Notes: generated by a model from the sequence alone, not told the origin. A stretch of DNA of 64,000 nt from Candidatus Nitronereus thalassa (GCF_032191465.1 NZ_JAQOUE010000001.1:1612001-1676000); one strand, 5' to 3'; counted from the stretch's first letter, positions 17,052-26,440 are shown. Made by a program: numbers and translations.

Positions 17052-17867
17052 ATGACCACATCCACACTGACCAAACGGATAGAGTTTTCCGCCTCCCATT
17101 TTTATCGGAATCCCGCATGGGACACCGAAAAGAATTTGAAAACGTTTGGCCCATGCTATCAAGAACATGGCCATAATTATCTTCTTGAAGTCACCGTCGG
17201 CGGGCGGGTCGATTCCGTCACCGGGATGATTATTAACCTGTACGACTTGAAACAAATTGTAACTGACGTCTTGGAAGAATTCGATCACAAACACCTTAAC
17301 CTCGACACCCCCTACTTTGATCATGTTATACCAACTACAGAAAATTTAGCCCTCGTGCTATGGCGAAAATTTCGTGCTCGCAAGGAAACACAAGATTTAC
17401 GCTCGATTCGTCTTTTCGAAGGGGAAGATTTGTGGGCAGAACTCACGACACCAATGAATTCAGACGCTCCCACTTCCCTCGAGGATTATTCAGAGCCATC
17501 GGAAGCACAAATTAGCCGCCGCTATTCCTTGAATATCAATTCCTCAAATGATGTCATGCACACCCTAGGATCTCATCTCCTCATCGATTTGTCAGTCAGT
17601 GGAACGATTGATTCATCCACAGGAAGGGTCACTGATATTACCGTCATGGACAAATTGGTCAACACTCATCTCTTGCAACGTTTCAATGGGAAAGACGTAT
17701 CCCAAGATCCAGCCTTTGAATCCAACCCAATCACACTTTCCACCCTGGCACAAACACTTTGGCCTTTGCTTGAACCAGTAGCTGGAGGCCAACTGACCAA
17801 AATTACCATTCAAAATCAACAGGACACCCGTGTGGAGTATACAGGGACTCCTGTCGTCGTATCCTAA
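17052..17867 (+). CDS. tandem-domain 6-carboxytetrahydropterin synthase-like protein (QueD/PTPS)
   Basis: 271 aa, twice the usual size. Residues 1-125 are a QueD/PTPS unit with zinc ligands (FSASHFY near 15, EHGHNY near 41), the catalytic Cys before them (GPCYQEHGH) and the DHKHLN motif near 80. Residues ~155-271 repeat the fold (ISRRYSLNI, GTIDSSTGRV, DKLVNTHLLQRF) but have lost the catalytic Cys, most zinc His and the DHKHLN equivalent. The first half could make carboxytetrahydropterin for queuosine or a related pterin; the second is probably structural. No queC/queE neighbours are seen. Confidence 0.82.
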   Translation: MTTSTLTKRIEFSASHFYRNPAWDTEKNLKTFGPCYQEHGHNYLLEVTVGGRVDSVTGMIINLYDLKQIVTDVLEEFDHKHLNLDTPYFDHVIPTTENLALVLWRKFRARKETQDLRSIRLFEGEDLWAELTTPMNSDAPTSLEDYSEPSEAQISRRYSLNINSSNDVMHTLGSHLLIDLSVSGTIDSSTGRVTDITVMDKLVNTHLLQRFNGKDVSQDPAFESNPITLSTLAQTLWPLLEPVAGGQLTKITIQNQQDTRVEYTGTPVVVS

Positions 17868-17931
17868 CCCTCCTTTACCTTCACTCATTTCGACCCTTGG
17901 GAAAAATCTGTAGTTTTAAGAAATATTGTAT

Positions 17932-18150
17932 GCAGGGTTTCGCCCCTGCATGACGAGTCCCATTTGTTTCGGCAAAAGGGACCAAAACCATATTCGCCCG
18001 TGCGCGACCCTGCGGGTAAACTCCGCCCCCTTCCCAAATCAGGATGGCTCGGAAACTCGCTACGAGGTGCAAGGCCACCTCTCCACTCAAACAGTCTTCG
18101 CCAAAGAGGTAGGATTCGGCAAGCCGGCTCCGCCGCGCCCGAAGGCGGAG
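17932..18150 (+). repeat. dispersed hairpin element, copy 1 (forward)
   Basis: About 220 bp. It opens with GCAGGG-TTTCGC-CCCTGC (17932-17949), then a second hairpin around TTTGTTTCGGCAAA (about 17957-17982), AAAACCAT, a variable stretch, and a conserved end with CAGGATGGCTCGGAAACTCG. Three other copies occur at 19271-19511 (inverted), 45501-45736 (forward) and 46723-46935 (inverted). Copies 1 and 2 face each other around the HNH nuclease gene. Frames read through it are not genes. Confidence 0.85.
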
Positions 18151-18322
18151 AAATATCTAAGAAAAAAATTAAGTAAACTAGATCCGTGAAAGGCAAATCC
18201 AATTAAAACTCAATAGCCAATGCGTAAGAGGCTATTACGAGGAAATGTCAGATTCCATTTAACACTATTGGGTGGGTATTCGTTTACATTTTCTGGCTTG
18301 ATCTCACAGTTTTTGGTCTATC

Positions 18323-18382
18323 ACCTAACGACAAAGCTAACCTGCCCGGCAGCACCGGGCCAGGTTGAATGCCTTGTTAGCG
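18323..18382 (-). repeat. attC-like recombination site at the end of the HNH gene
   Basis: Read on the minus strand it begins CTAACAAGGC and ends GTTAGGT, matching the integron simple-site rule GTTRRRY. Between them AACCTGGCCCGG pairs with CCGGGC-AGGTT with one extra-helical base, a feature of attC sites. The nuclease stop codon (18377-18379) lies inside its first arm, as is usual for gene cassettes. No integrase gene is in the window. Confidence 0.65.
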
Positions 18383-19048
18383 CGCGATTCTCGGTTTGAG
18401 TTCCCCTAAACGGAGTCGCTCCAAGTGTGACAAACGACCCTGAAGGTCGTCGGCGTTGAGGTAACCATCTCGGTACAGGGCGCGCAAGAAGTCGTCAGCA
18501 ACAGAAGCACCTTTGCGATTATTGCAACGGCAACAAGCAGCGACGACATTGCGGTACGTGCTGTCGCCCTCTGGACGCGAGACAACATGCTCTACAACCC
18601 AGTTCTTGTCGTTGAGCCCAGCTAAACAGTAGAAGCAACGATTGTTTTCCCGCTCACGAAGGAGTGGACGGTTCTGAACAACATTGAAGAAATCCAATTC
18701 CTCGAGCGGAAGGGTTGTGGGATCGGGCTCAATCGAAAGAAGTCCTGGTATTTCACTCGGCAAAGAAGCTCGGACGCGAGTCCCCTCCCACTCAGTGCCT
18801 AGGACGCTGATGAATTGCTTGTCTTGGAGAGATTGCAGCTTTGTGTAGCAGACTTTGTCCGAGATGTACCTGCTCTTCCCTTGTCCCATGGCGATTACTT
18901 TACGCGCGGATTTAAAGCCGATTGTGACTTCCTCACGGCCCTCGAGGCGGCTATGGCGCACGATGTAAAGGTAGATCGACTGTTCGTAGGTGTCCAAGAG
19001 CAGTGCGGCATGATCATGGAACTCCTTCAGAAATTGCGCGGCGTCCAT
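18377..19048 (-). CDS. HNH endonuclease, cassette-borne
   Basis: About 223 aa. The C-terminal half is an HNH module: CFYC near residue 148, a VVEHVVS His motif about 15 residues later, then a CCRCNNRKG stretch; the two Cys pairs hold zinc and the His/Asn cut DNA. The N-terminal ~130 residues are unrecognised, perhaps DNA-binding. The ATG at 19048 with AGGA upstream is preferred; the frame is open to a TTG at 19078. The gene ends inside an attC-like site and is bracketed by inverted copies of a dispersed element, so it is probably acquired. Target and biological role are unknown. Confidence 0.75.
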   Translation of the reverse strand: MDAAQFLKEFHDHAALLLDTYEQSIYLYIVRHSRLEGREEVTIGFKSARKVIAMGQGKSRYISDKVCYTKLQSLQDKQFISVLGTEWEGTRVRASLPSEIPGLLSIEPDPTTLPLEELDFFNVVQNRPLLRERENNRCFYCLAGLNDKNWVVEHVVSRPEGDSTYRNVVAACCRCNNRKGASVADDFLRALYRDGYLNADDLQGRLSHLERLRLGELKPRIAR

Positions 19049-19072
19049 TCTGTCCTGGCCTTTTGTGTGGGA

Positions 19073-19135
19073 TAACAATGTTTAGATGGATCCGCATAAG
19101 ATGCGGATCTTTGTGTTCCTGTCCGAATAACACGC
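19073..19135 (-). repeat. conserved hairpin module upstream of the HNH gene (copy 1)
   Basis: GATCCGCAT (19089-19097), AAG, ATGCGGATC (19101-19109), flanked by TTAGATG on one side and CTGTCCGAATAACACGC on the other. A homologous module lies at 46439-46504 upstream of the second nuclease gene, with different but still paired stem bases. The side nearest the gene (ATTGTTAT on the minus strand) looks like one half of an integron recombination site. Confidence 0.6.
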
Positions 19136-19270
19136 CTCGGGATTTCTCGTCGAGGGTTTGTGAATTCTCGTAATACTCAACGACTTTTACCGGACAATAA
19201 TACTTGCTAATCTATGAGAAATGCCACTGTACCATTTATTGATATTAGTTTTTTAGGGGTTTGCATTTCA

Positions 19271-19511
19271 CTGCGTTGGGCGCGGCTGGGCCAGCGGCCC
19301 GAATCCGACTATTCGGCGAGGACTGTTTGAGTGGAGAGGTGGCCTTGCACCTCGTAGCGAGTTTCCGAGCCATCCTGATTCGGGGCGGTGGACCAGGGAC
19401 CCCGGAGAGCTTGCTTCTGAGCAGGATCGGAGGGGCCGAGCACAGGCAAGAATGGTTTTGGTCACTTTTGCCGAAACAAAAGTGACTCGCCGCGCGGGCG
19501 CGAAAGCCCGC
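19271..19511 (-). repeat. dispersed hairpin element, copy 2 (inverted)
   Basis: Minus-strand copy of the element at 17932. Its end hairpin is GCGGGC-TTTCGC-GCCCGC (19494-19511), so both arms differ from copy 1 yet still pair. The second hairpin GTCACTTTTG/CAAAAGTGAC also stays paired. It shares about 60 nearly identical bases with copy 1 in the block from CAGGATGG to CACTCAAACAGTC. Confidence 0.85.
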
Positions 19512-19598
19512 ATAATATAGACAATTCATCTTTGGCTAAAAGTCTGGGATTTAAAGAAGGCACGATAAGGTCGTGCAGCCAAATGGGAGGAAGAACCG

Positions 19599-19934
19599 TT
19601 ACGGATTAGGAAAGTGCTCTTCAAAAAGAGCCGCAAGTTCCGACTCTTCAATCTTCCCTTCTCGCGTCAAGAGCAATTGACCATTGGAAAAGAAATGAGT
19701 GGTGGGATAGGTCTCAAAGGTGTGCTGTTTTTTTATTCCTCGACAACGGCCAGGAACGTGCATTTTGGCCTTGCCAATTTTAATATGCTCATGCTTGGCC
19801 GCTGCTGACTCTAAGATCGGATCATACTCAGCACAGGGCTGACACGACCCAATGCCATAGGCCACCATGGCCGCTGGGGCTTGAGTCATTTCTTCATAAT
19901 TCTCATCAGAAACATTGATTACCGTTCCAGCCAT
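19599..19934 (-). CDS. thioredoxin-like protein with CQPC active site
   Basis: 111 aa, thioredoxin fold: beta strand MVAYGIGSCQPC near residues 23-34, then a cis-Pro-type YPTTHFF near 78-84. The active site is CQPC instead of the usual CGPC, which would shift redox potential, and an extra Cys (GRC) lies near residue 64. No signal peptide, so cytoplasmic. The peroxiredoxin gene lies 78 bases upstream on the same strand with a hairpin between; it may be the electron donor, but that is inference. Confidence 0.75.
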   Translation of the reverse strand: MAGTVINVSDENYEEMTQAPAAMVAYGIGSCQPCAEYDPILESAAAKHEHIKIGKAKMHVPGRCRGIKKQHTFETYPTTHFFSNGQLLLTREGKIEESELAALFEEHFPNP

Positions 19935-19955
19935 TCTGCTTTACTCCATCGGAAG

Positions 19956-19990
19956 AAAGGGGATTCCCGTTTTCCAGGAATCCCCTTTTT
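19956..19990 (-). terminator. hairpin between peroxiredoxin and thioredoxin-like genes
   Basis: AAAGGGGATTCC (19956-19967) pairs perfectly with GGAATCCCCTTT (19977-19988); T-rich on both strands. On the minus strand it would end or reduce transcription leaving the peroxiredoxin gene. Confidence 0.75.
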
Positions 19991-20011
19991 CTGTTCAAAT
20001 CATCGGATAGT

Positions 20012-20482
20012 TTAGTTCAATTTTTTCAGGGCTTCCAGGATTTCCTTGTCATCCCGTGCCGTCTTAATTTCTTGCACTTTCGCATAGGCCACCTTGCCAT
20101 CTTTACCCACAATCACCGTGGCTCGTTTGGCACAATTAAGGGCATCGAAATAGAGGCCATAAGATTTACACACCGTACGATGCATATCCGCCAACAACCG
20201 GTGTTTCAAATCCAACGCATCGGCCCAGGCTTTATGCGAAAAAAAGCTATCCGTGCTAATTCCAAAAATTTCTGCATTGGCATCAGAAAAATTTGGAAAA
20301 TCATCCGTCAGACATTTATTTTCCCCTTCACACACGGGGCTCCAGTCTAAAGGGTAAAACGCGAGCACAACGTTTTTCTTCCCTTTAAAAGAACTGAGGG
20401 TGACATCTTTTTGGTCCTGATCTTTTAACGTAAAATCTGGGGCAACATCACCTACTTTTATTTCTGGTGCAACATCGGACAT
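20012..20482 (-). CDS. peroxiredoxin (AhpC/TSA family)
   Basis: 156 aa. Reduces hydrogen peroxide and organic peroxides. The peroxidatic Cys lies in [12 protein letters not shown] near residue 51, where family members have P-x3-T/S-x2-C. Further Cys are seen near 57, 104 and 116, so a resolving Cys within the chain or an external thiol is possible. The length and sequence resemble the AhpE-like or one-Cys/atypical groups. No signal peptide. Start ATG 20482 has GGAGG upstream. A thioredoxin-like gene follows, giving a plausible reductant. Confidence 0.88.
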   Translation of the reverse strand: MSDVAPEIKVGDVAPDFTLKDQDQKDVTLSSFKGKKNVVLAFYPLDWSPVCEGENKCLTDDFPNFSDANAEIFGISTDSFFSHKAWADALDLKHRLLADMHRTVCKSYGLYFDALNCAKRATVIVGKDGKVAYAKVQEIKTARDDKEILEALKKLN

Positions 20483-20770
20483 GAAACGGCCTCCTTATGG
20501 AAAAATGGTTTAAATAATCTAACCTCGCTGATTTCAAGGGTTTTTTCGTATCATGCGGTCGGAATCTTTGTCAACCGGCAAAATGGTCGGAACCACACCG
20601 CACAACGAAACGAAACTACTCACATCAAGGTAAAGGAAAAATAAACTTTCCTCAAATTCCTTTCTTGTGTTTGTGGCAATCCAGGGTTATCGTATTCCTT
20701 AATAGGGTCAATTCATTACACGAAAATCCTCACAGATGTACAAAAGCCAACAGCTTTAACCCTGTAATCC

Positions 20771-23137
20771 ATGAAACCATCGGAAATCCTGTCCCTCAAC
20801 CCCCAATCCCGACGTTGGCCTCGGTTTCTCCTGATTGCCGTCCTTTCGATCACGGGACTTGGCATTGGAGGAACAATTGCCCTGGCGTGGTATGCGGCAA
20901 CAGGCTTGCCGACGCTGGCGATCCTTCATGAATACCAACCCAGTCTCATCACGAAGGTGCATGCTGACAATGGCCAGGTCATGGGACAGTTTTATGTTGA
21001 ACGGAGAATTTTGGCTCCCCTCAACGAAGTCCCTCAACATTTAATAAATGCCGTGATTGCGGTGGAAGATACCCGGTTTTTCGAACATCCAGGACTGGAT
21101 ATCTGGGGCATCTTTCGCGCCACCTGGACCAATCTCAAACGTGGGGGGAAATTCGAAGGGGCCAGTACTATTACCCAGCAATTGGCCCGTACTTTGTTTC
21201 TTTCTTCCGAGCGCACCTTTCGTCGAAAAATTCGGGAGTTAATCCTGGCCTTAAAAATGGAAGTGGTGTTGACGAAAGACCAAATTCTGGAAATGTATCT
21301 GAATCAAATTTACTTTGGGCATGGGGCGTACGGTATTGGGAGTGCGGCTCTTACCTATTTTGGGAAAGGCCTCTCGGAGCTGAACCTTCCGGAATCTGCT
21401 TTTTTGGCTGGATTGCCCAAAGCCCCAAGTACGTATTCCCCATATAAAAATTATGACCTCGCCAAAAAACGTCAAGAACATGTGCTGGGACGCATGGCCC
21501 AGGCCAATTTTATCTCCGCAGAAGTTGCTCAAGAAGCCATCGAAACCAAACTGACGTTTCAACGCCGATCCATCGAACGAGTCGCCCCGTATTTCTTGGA
21601 AGATGTCCGGCAACACCTGGTCAATGAGTATGGAGAATCCATGGTCTACAAGGGGGGGCTCCAAGTGTTCACCACCTTGAACATTGATATGCAACGCATG
21701 GCAGAAAATGCCATTCAGACCGGCTTACGGCAACTAGATAAACGCCAAGGATGGAGAGGTCCTCTTCGCCATGAAGATCCCCTGGCCATGCTTCCTGAAG
21801 ATCCTCCCGACGAACTTCCTGAACCAGGCGAAATCCTTGAAGGTATTGTCACGAAGGTCGCCAAGGAAGAAGTCACGATTTTGGCCCGTGGCCTCGTTGG
21901 TAAAATCTTATTAAAAGATATGTTATGGGCGAAACGCCGCCTCGCTCAAGATGACCTCGTCACGGAAGCCAAAAATATCCCCATTACCTCGGCTAAGCAA
22001 TTGTTGCGACCTGGAGATGTAATTGAAGTCACCATCAAATCCACGAAAAAAGACCAGCTGCAATTCAGCCTTGAACAAACTCCACTGGTCGAAGGCGCGA
22101 TCATGGCTATCGACCCACGAACAGGAGCTATTCGTGCCATGGTGGGGGGATATGATTTTGAACGGAGCCAATTTAACCGAGCCCTCCTCTCGGTACGCCA
22201 ACCTGGATCCGCCTTTAAGCCCATTATTTATGCCACCGCGCTCGATAGTGGAATGACCCCAGCGACGCTCGTGCTCGATGCCCCAGTGGTCTATGAACAG
22301 GAAGACCCTGGAAAAACCTGGAAGCCCGAAAATTATGAAAAACGATTCTTTGGCCCTATCACCTTGCGCGAGGCCTTGCGGCATTCCCGTAATGCAGCCA
22401 CGGTACGGCTCCTCGAACAACTAGGCGTCCGTCGAGTGACGGAATTTTCGCGTAGCCTCGGAATCCGCAGCCCGCTGAGCCAAGACCTCTCCTTAGCCCT
22501 TGGATCTTCCGGCATCACCTTAGAAGAAATCACCGCTGCCTATGGCGTATTCGCCAATCAAGGACTAGCGCTCAAGCCCTACACCATTTCCATGGTTAAA
22601 GACCAGGACGAAAAAATTATTGAGCAGCATTTATTTAACCCTCAACAAGTGGTCTCTCCAGAAACGGCTTATTTGATTACTCACATGATGATGGATGTCA
22701 TTCAAAGTGGCACAGGAAAACGCGCACGATCCATAGGCCGCCCCTTGGCTGGAAAAACCGGCACAACCAACAGCTACCGCGATGCCTGGTTTGTCGGATA
22801 TGCGCCGAATTTGACTGTGGGGGTTTGGGTGGGATTCGATGGAGTGGAAACGTTAGGAAAAATAGAATCAGGTGCACATGCCGCCTTGCCTATTTGGACT
22901 CAATTTGTCGGGGAGGCGCTTCAATCCTTACCGGTTCAAACCTTTGCCATTCCCGATGGCATTCAATTTGCCGAAATAGACCAAGCCACGGGCACTTTGG
23001 TCAGTGAACCCACAAAAACCACGACGACCGAAGTATTTGCCGAAGGAACGGTGCCTCAACGTCCTGCACGCACCACAGCCGATCCATTAGATTTCTATGA
23101 GTTTGATCAACTCGATGAAGGTGGGGCCACCCAATAA
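20771..23137 (+). CDS. class A penicillin-binding protein 1A
   Basis: 788 aa bifunctional peptidoglycan synthase. One N-terminal membrane helix (~residues 18-40) anchors it. The GT51 glycosyltransferase domain (~65-240) shows EDTRFFEHPG and GASTITQQLART. An OB-like insert lies at ~330-440. The transpeptidase has Ser near residue 480 in GSAFK, SRN near 538 and KTGTTNS near 661. The short C-terminal tail is acidic and probably periplasmic. It stands alone; the window's other wall genes (mreB, M23) are distant. Start ATG chosen from the family pattern; the ribosome site is weak. Confidence 0.95.
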   Translation: MKPSEILSLNPQSRRWPRFLLIAVLSITGLGIGGTIALAWYAATGLPTLAILHEYQPSLITKVHADNGQVMGQFYVERRILAPLNEVPQHLINAVIAVEDTRFFEHPGLDIWGIFRATWTNLKRGGKFEGASTITQQLARTLFLSSERTFRRKIRELILALKMEVVLTKDQILEMYLNQIYFGHGAYGIGSAALTYFGKGLSELNLPESAFLAGLPKAPSTYSPYKNYDLAKKRQEHVLGRMAQANFISAEVAQEAIETKLTFQRRSIERVAPYFLEDVRQHLVNEYGESMVYKGGLQVFTTLNIDMQRMAENAIQTGLRQLDKRQGWRGPLRHEDPLAMLPEDPPDELPEPGEILEGIVTKVAKEEVTILARGLVGKILLKDMLWAKRRLAQDDLVTEAKNIPITSAKQLLRPGDVIEVTIKSTKKDQLQFSLEQTPLVEGAIMAIDPRTGAIRAMVGGYDFERSQFNRALLSVRQPGSAFKPIIYATALDSGMTPATLVLDAPVVYEQEDPGKTWKPENYEKRFFGPITLREALRHSRNAATVRLLEQLGVRRVTEFSRSLGIRSPLSQDLSLALGSSGITLEEITAAYGVFANQGLALKPYTISMVKDQDEKIIEQHLFNPQQVVSPETAYLITHMMMDVIQSGTGKRARSIGRPLAGKTGTTNSYRDAWFVGYAPNLTVGVWVGFDGVETLGKIESGAHAALPIWTQFVGEALQSLPVQTFAIPDGIQFAEIDQATGTLVSEPTKTTTTEVFAEGTVPQRPARTTADPLDFYEFDQLDEGGATQ

Positions 23138-23159
23138 GCGGAATTTCTACACTCAACTA

Positions 23160-23372
23160 CTATGAGTCCTGGTACTCCTCGTGCCACGCCATTTGTATCG
23201 CTTCAAGTTTTTTTTCGTTTGACCCCTTGGGGTCGTCCTTGAATTCTGGCCAAGCCACAATCCACGTATGCATGTCCGTAAATCGAACCGTCAGAGGGTC
23301 CAAGTCTGGATGCTCTTCATGTAACCGAATCGCGATATCTTCCACCGAATCCCACATTAAATCTTCGGTCAT
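23160..23372 (-). CDS. iscX: IscX (Fe-S assembly regulator)
   Basis: 70 aa, matching the IscX family along its length: MWDSVEDIAIRLHEEHPDLD, then VRFTDMHTWI and SNEKKLEAIQMAWHEE. IscX is a small acidic protein that binds IscS and iron and adjusts the rate of cluster building. AGGAG lies 6 nt before the ATG at 23372. It is the last gene of the ISC operon, 29 bases after hscA. Confidence 0.92.
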   Translation of the reverse strand: MTEDLMWDSVEDIAIRLHEEHPDLDPLTVRFTDMHTWIVAWPEFKDDPKGSNEKKLEAIQMAWHEEYQDS

Positions 23373-23401
23373 CACAGTCTCCTAAAAACAGGATAATTCC
23401 C

Positions 23402-25225
23402 TTAATCCGTCACTTCAGAAAGTTTTTTGCTTTGCAGCGCTTCTTTGAGCGTGGAATCCATTAACTCTTCAGCAAGATGATGTGTGACTTTTTCCACCTC
23501 AGCGATCTTGGCTCGAATCACTCGGTGGTCATCTTGGTCTTTGACCTTCCGAAGCTCATCAAGCACTTGGTGAATAGTTTGAACCTCTTCTAATTTAATG
23601 AGATCCGTTCCTCGTTTTAATGCTTTTTCCGTGGCAACAAGGATGGCGTCAGCCTCGGTTCTTGCCTCAATGACCTGTCGAGCTTTGATATCCTCGGCAG
23701 CAAACTGGAATGATTCTCGAATCATTCCTTCAACTTCATTATCGGTCAGGCCATGGGAGGGTTTCACTTGCACGGTTTGCGATTCTCTTGTGCGAATATC
23801 CGCTGCCGTCACATTCAGAATACCGTTGGCATCAATGAGAAACGTCACCTCAACTCGGGGAACAGCCGCAGGCAAGGGAGGCACCTTGAGTTGAAACCGA
23901 GCCAGGCTCCGGTTATCTTTCACCAGTTCGCGTTCGCCCTGCAAAATATGGATGTCCACGGAGGTTTGACCATCCACATAGGTGGTAAACATTTCCTTCG
24001 CACTCGTAGGAATAGTCGTATTCCTTCGAATTAACGTGCTCATCACCCCGCCCATAGTTTCAATACCCAAAGACAATGGGGTGACATCAAGCAAGAGCAT
24101 GTCCTTGTTGTCCCCAGCGAGAATACCTGCTTGGACCGCCGCTCCCAGCGCCACTACCTCATCGGGATTCATTTCGCAATGCGGGGTAGTCCCAAACAGG
24201 TCTTCGACTAAGCGGCTCACCAGAGGCATGCGCGTACTGCCACCCACTAACACCACTTCATCCACATCCTGAGCTTGTAATCCAGCATCTTGCAACGCCA
24301 ATCGACAAGGAGTCAGCGTTTGCTGCACCAAATCCAGCACAAGAGCTTCCAATTCATCTCGAGACCATTCCCGAGTATAGGCTCCCTTTCCCTCAGGGAG
24401 GGGAAGGGACATCGCGACCCTATCTTCCGTCGACAAAAGAATCTTGACACGCTCGGACTCAAGACGAACGGTCTGCATGAGATCTGGAAACTCTTCAACC
24501 TTCAGCCCATACTTAGCTTCAATATCCTTCATCACACCTTCGACAATCCGTCGATCTATATCATCCCCACCGAGATGGGTATTCCCGTTCGTGGCCAGAA
24601 CTTCAAATATGCCGTCTTTGAGTTTAAGAAGTGAAATGTCAAAGGTTCCACCGCCAAGATCGTAGACCGCAATCACTCCTTGAGTTTTCTTTTGCAACCC
24701 ATAAGCAAGAGACGCGGCGGTCGGCTCATTAATTATTCTCAGCACTTCAAGTCCGGCAATGAGCCCCGCATCCTTCGTCGCTTGGCGCTGGCTATCATTG
24801 AAATACGCTGGAACCGTAATGACGGCTTTGGTAATGTCCTCGCCCAAATGGGCTTCCGCACGCAATTTTAATTCCTTCAAAATCATGGCAGAAACTTGAG
24901 GAGGAGAATAGGTCTTGTCTCCCACCTGAATACGAATTACTCCGCCTTTTTCTTGAAGCTTATAAGGAAAATATTTTAGCTCCTCCGATACATCCGCCAA
25001 TGCCTTGCCCATGAAACGTTTCACGGAATAAATCGTCCTGGAAGGGTCGCGAACTAAATGTTCCTTGGCCGGCTCTCCCACAAGTATGCCGTTATCCGTC
25101 AGGCCCACAATTGAAGGGACTTTGACGCCACCATGCTTCCCTGAAATTACGCGGGGCACATCTCCATCCATATAAGCCACCAATGAATTGGTGGTTCCCA
25201 GGTCTATTCCGACAATTGTTGCCAT
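23402..25225 (-). CDS. hscA: HscA, Hsp70 chaperone for Fe-S cluster transfer
   Basis: 607 aa Hsp70-type ATPase. ATPase motifs are clear: [11 protein letters not shown] at the N-terminus, [12 protein letters not shown] near 190, and [10 protein letters not shown] near 330; the substrate domain starts at [13 protein letters not shown] near 390. Shorter than DnaK, without its acidic tail. HscA, helped by HscB, pulls clusters from IscU to acceptor proteins. Placement between hscB and iscX settles HscA over DnaK. Confidence 0.96.
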   Translation of the reverse strand: MATIVGIDLGTTNSLVAYMDGDVPRVISGKHGGVKVPSIVGLTDNGILVGEPAKEHLVRDPSRTIYSVKRFMGKALADVSEELKYFPYKLQEKGGVIRIQVGDKTYSPPQVSAMILKELKLRAEAHLGEDITKAVITVPAYFNDSQRQATKDAGLIAGLEVLRIINEPTAASLAYGLQKKTQGVIAVYDLGGGTFDISLLKLKDGIFEVLATNGNTHLGGDDIDRRIVEGVMKDIEAKYGLKVEEFPDLMQTVRLESERVKILLSTEDRVAMSLPLPEGKGAYTREWSRDELEALVLDLVQQTLTPCRLALQDAGLQAQDVDEVVLVGGSTRMPLVSRLVEDLFGTTPHCEMNPDEVVALGAAVQAGILAGDNKDMLLLDVTPLSLGIETMGGVMSTLIRRNTTIPTSAKEMFTTYVDGQTSVDIHILQGERELVKDNRSLARFQLKVPPLPAAVPRVEVTFLIDANGILNVTAADIRTRESQTVQVKPSHGLTDNEVEGMIRESFQFAAEDIKARQVIEARTEADAILVATEKALKRGTDLIKLEEVQTIHQVLDELRKVKDQDDHRVIRAKIAEVEKVTHHLAEELMDSTLKEALQSKKLSEVTD

Positions 25226-25253
25226 AGGTTTCCTATCAATGTCTTAATGGTCG

Positions 25254-26030
25254 TTAACTCGTGGCAGAAACAAGATCATTTACGATATTGCGAATATATG
25301 TACGATTGGAAAGAATTTCCTGCATCTCTTTGAGTACCGCGGATTTCTTGTCACGAATTTCGGCTGAATCCTCCGAAAGGCCCTGCAGCTTATCCCAGTC
25401 ATCAAATTTTTCGAACAGCCGAGCCTTGAGTTGCTGCTGCCGAGTTTCCAACGTCTCCCGTTCGGCCTGAAGTTTTACCCGCAATTCACGCCCTCGCTCC
25501 GACTCGGCACCTTCGGACATCGAACGGTATTCTTCCAAGTCTTCCTGGAGTTCCAGAATCTCATCAAATAAATCAGCTGGTGGGGCGGAGCGAATATCCT
25601 TGGCCGAACCGGCTTCTAATCGGATCAGATATTCTGCACGCTGAAGTGGATCTTTGAGAGTGCGATACGCCGTATTGAGCAAGGCGGTATTTCCAAGGCT
25701 GACGGCTTTCTCGGCTTCATCTTTATTGGCATAGAAATCAGGATGAAAGGTGCGACTCAAGGAATAAAACATTTCCTCTAAGGATTTTTCATCAATGTTG
25801 AGTAAACGAGGAAGATTCATGCAGGTAAAATAGTCCAACTCTTTTGACAGAGGCTGCACTTTGACACAACGTCCACAAAAATATTCTCCGCACACTTCAG
25901 ACTGGCAATGCCAGCACATACTACGCGCCATAGGCAGTTCGCGGGACGCTGGCTTCAATGTGGTCGGTTCCATACTCATGAGCGGCTCTCGCAAAACGGG
26001 CACGGTCCGACTGCACCATGCCCGTTCCAT
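25254..26030 (-). CDS. hscB: HscB, J-domain co-chaperone with N-terminal Cys motif
   Basis: Up to 258 aa. The J domain has the HPD motif (SRTFHPDFY) and is followed by a helical IscU-binding domain. Ahead of it is a Cys-rich segment with CWHC and CGRC knuckles, a likely zinc finger, present in some HscB proteins (including the eukaryotic form) but absent from E. coli HscB. The start is uncertain: the frame runs to 26030, while ATGs at 25979 and 25973 would also keep the Cys motif. It delivers IscU to HscA. Confidence 0.9.
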   Translation of the reverse strand: MERAWCSRTVPVLREPLMSMEPTTLKPASRELPMARSMCWHCQSEVCGEYFCGRCVKVQPLSKELDYFTCMNLPRLLNIDEKSLEEMFYSLSRTFHPDFYANKDEAEKAVSLGNTALLNTAYRTLKDPLQRAEYLIRLEAGSAKDIRSAPPADLFDEILELQEDLEEYRSMSEGAESERGRELRVKLQAERETLETRQQQLKARLFEKFDDWDKLQGLSEDSAEIRDKKSAVLKEMQEILSNRTYIRNIVNDLVSATS

Positions 26031-26068
26031 CGAATCGTTGTTATTTTCCCCTTACTTGGGGATTGACG

Positions 26069-26440
26069 TTACGCCGAGAAAGATTCTCCACATCCACAGG
26101 TTTTGGTTGCATTCGGATTGATGAATTTAAAACCTCCACTGACCAAATCTTTTTGATAATCGAGTTGCATGCCTTCAAGGTAAATCGCACTTTTGGCATC
26201 CACAATAATTTTCACACCATCCTTTTCGCAAATGGTATCGAATTCACCAATTTTGTCATCGAAGTTAATGGTGTAACTGAGGCCAGAACATCCGCCACCT
26301 TTCACACCCAAACGAAGACCTCCTTCCGTGAGATCTTGAACATCCATCAGGCGTCTAACCTCTTGAACGGCGGCATCCGTCAAGGTGATGATCGGGGTTT
26401 CAGTGGTTTGTGTCGTTTCAGTGGTTTGTGTCGAATCCAT
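26069..26440 (-). CDS. iscA: IscA, A-type Fe-S carrier
   Basis: 123 aa. The three cluster Cys are present: GGGCSGLSY near residue 51 and CGCG near the end. The N-terminus carries two copies of an 18-base unit (26398-26433), giving TQTTET twice, an unusual low-complexity leader that adds about ten residues over E. coli IscA. It lies between iscU and hscB as in the standard ISC order. Confidence 0.93.
   Translation of the reverse strand: MDSTQTTETTQTTETPIITLTDAAVQEVRRLMDVQDLTEGGLRLGVKGGGCSGLSYTINFDDKIGEFDTICEKDGVKIIVDAKSAIYLEGMQLDYQKDLVSGGFKFINPNATKTCGCGESFSA

Noticed and set aside
17926-18189. Overlapping short frames of 60-105 residues inside the dispersed element copies (also around 19245-19529, 45455-45749 and 46682-47042)
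   Set aside because: They lie in repeats with conserved hairpins, occur in several frames at once and lack ribosome sites; the DNA fold, not a protein, is what is conserved.
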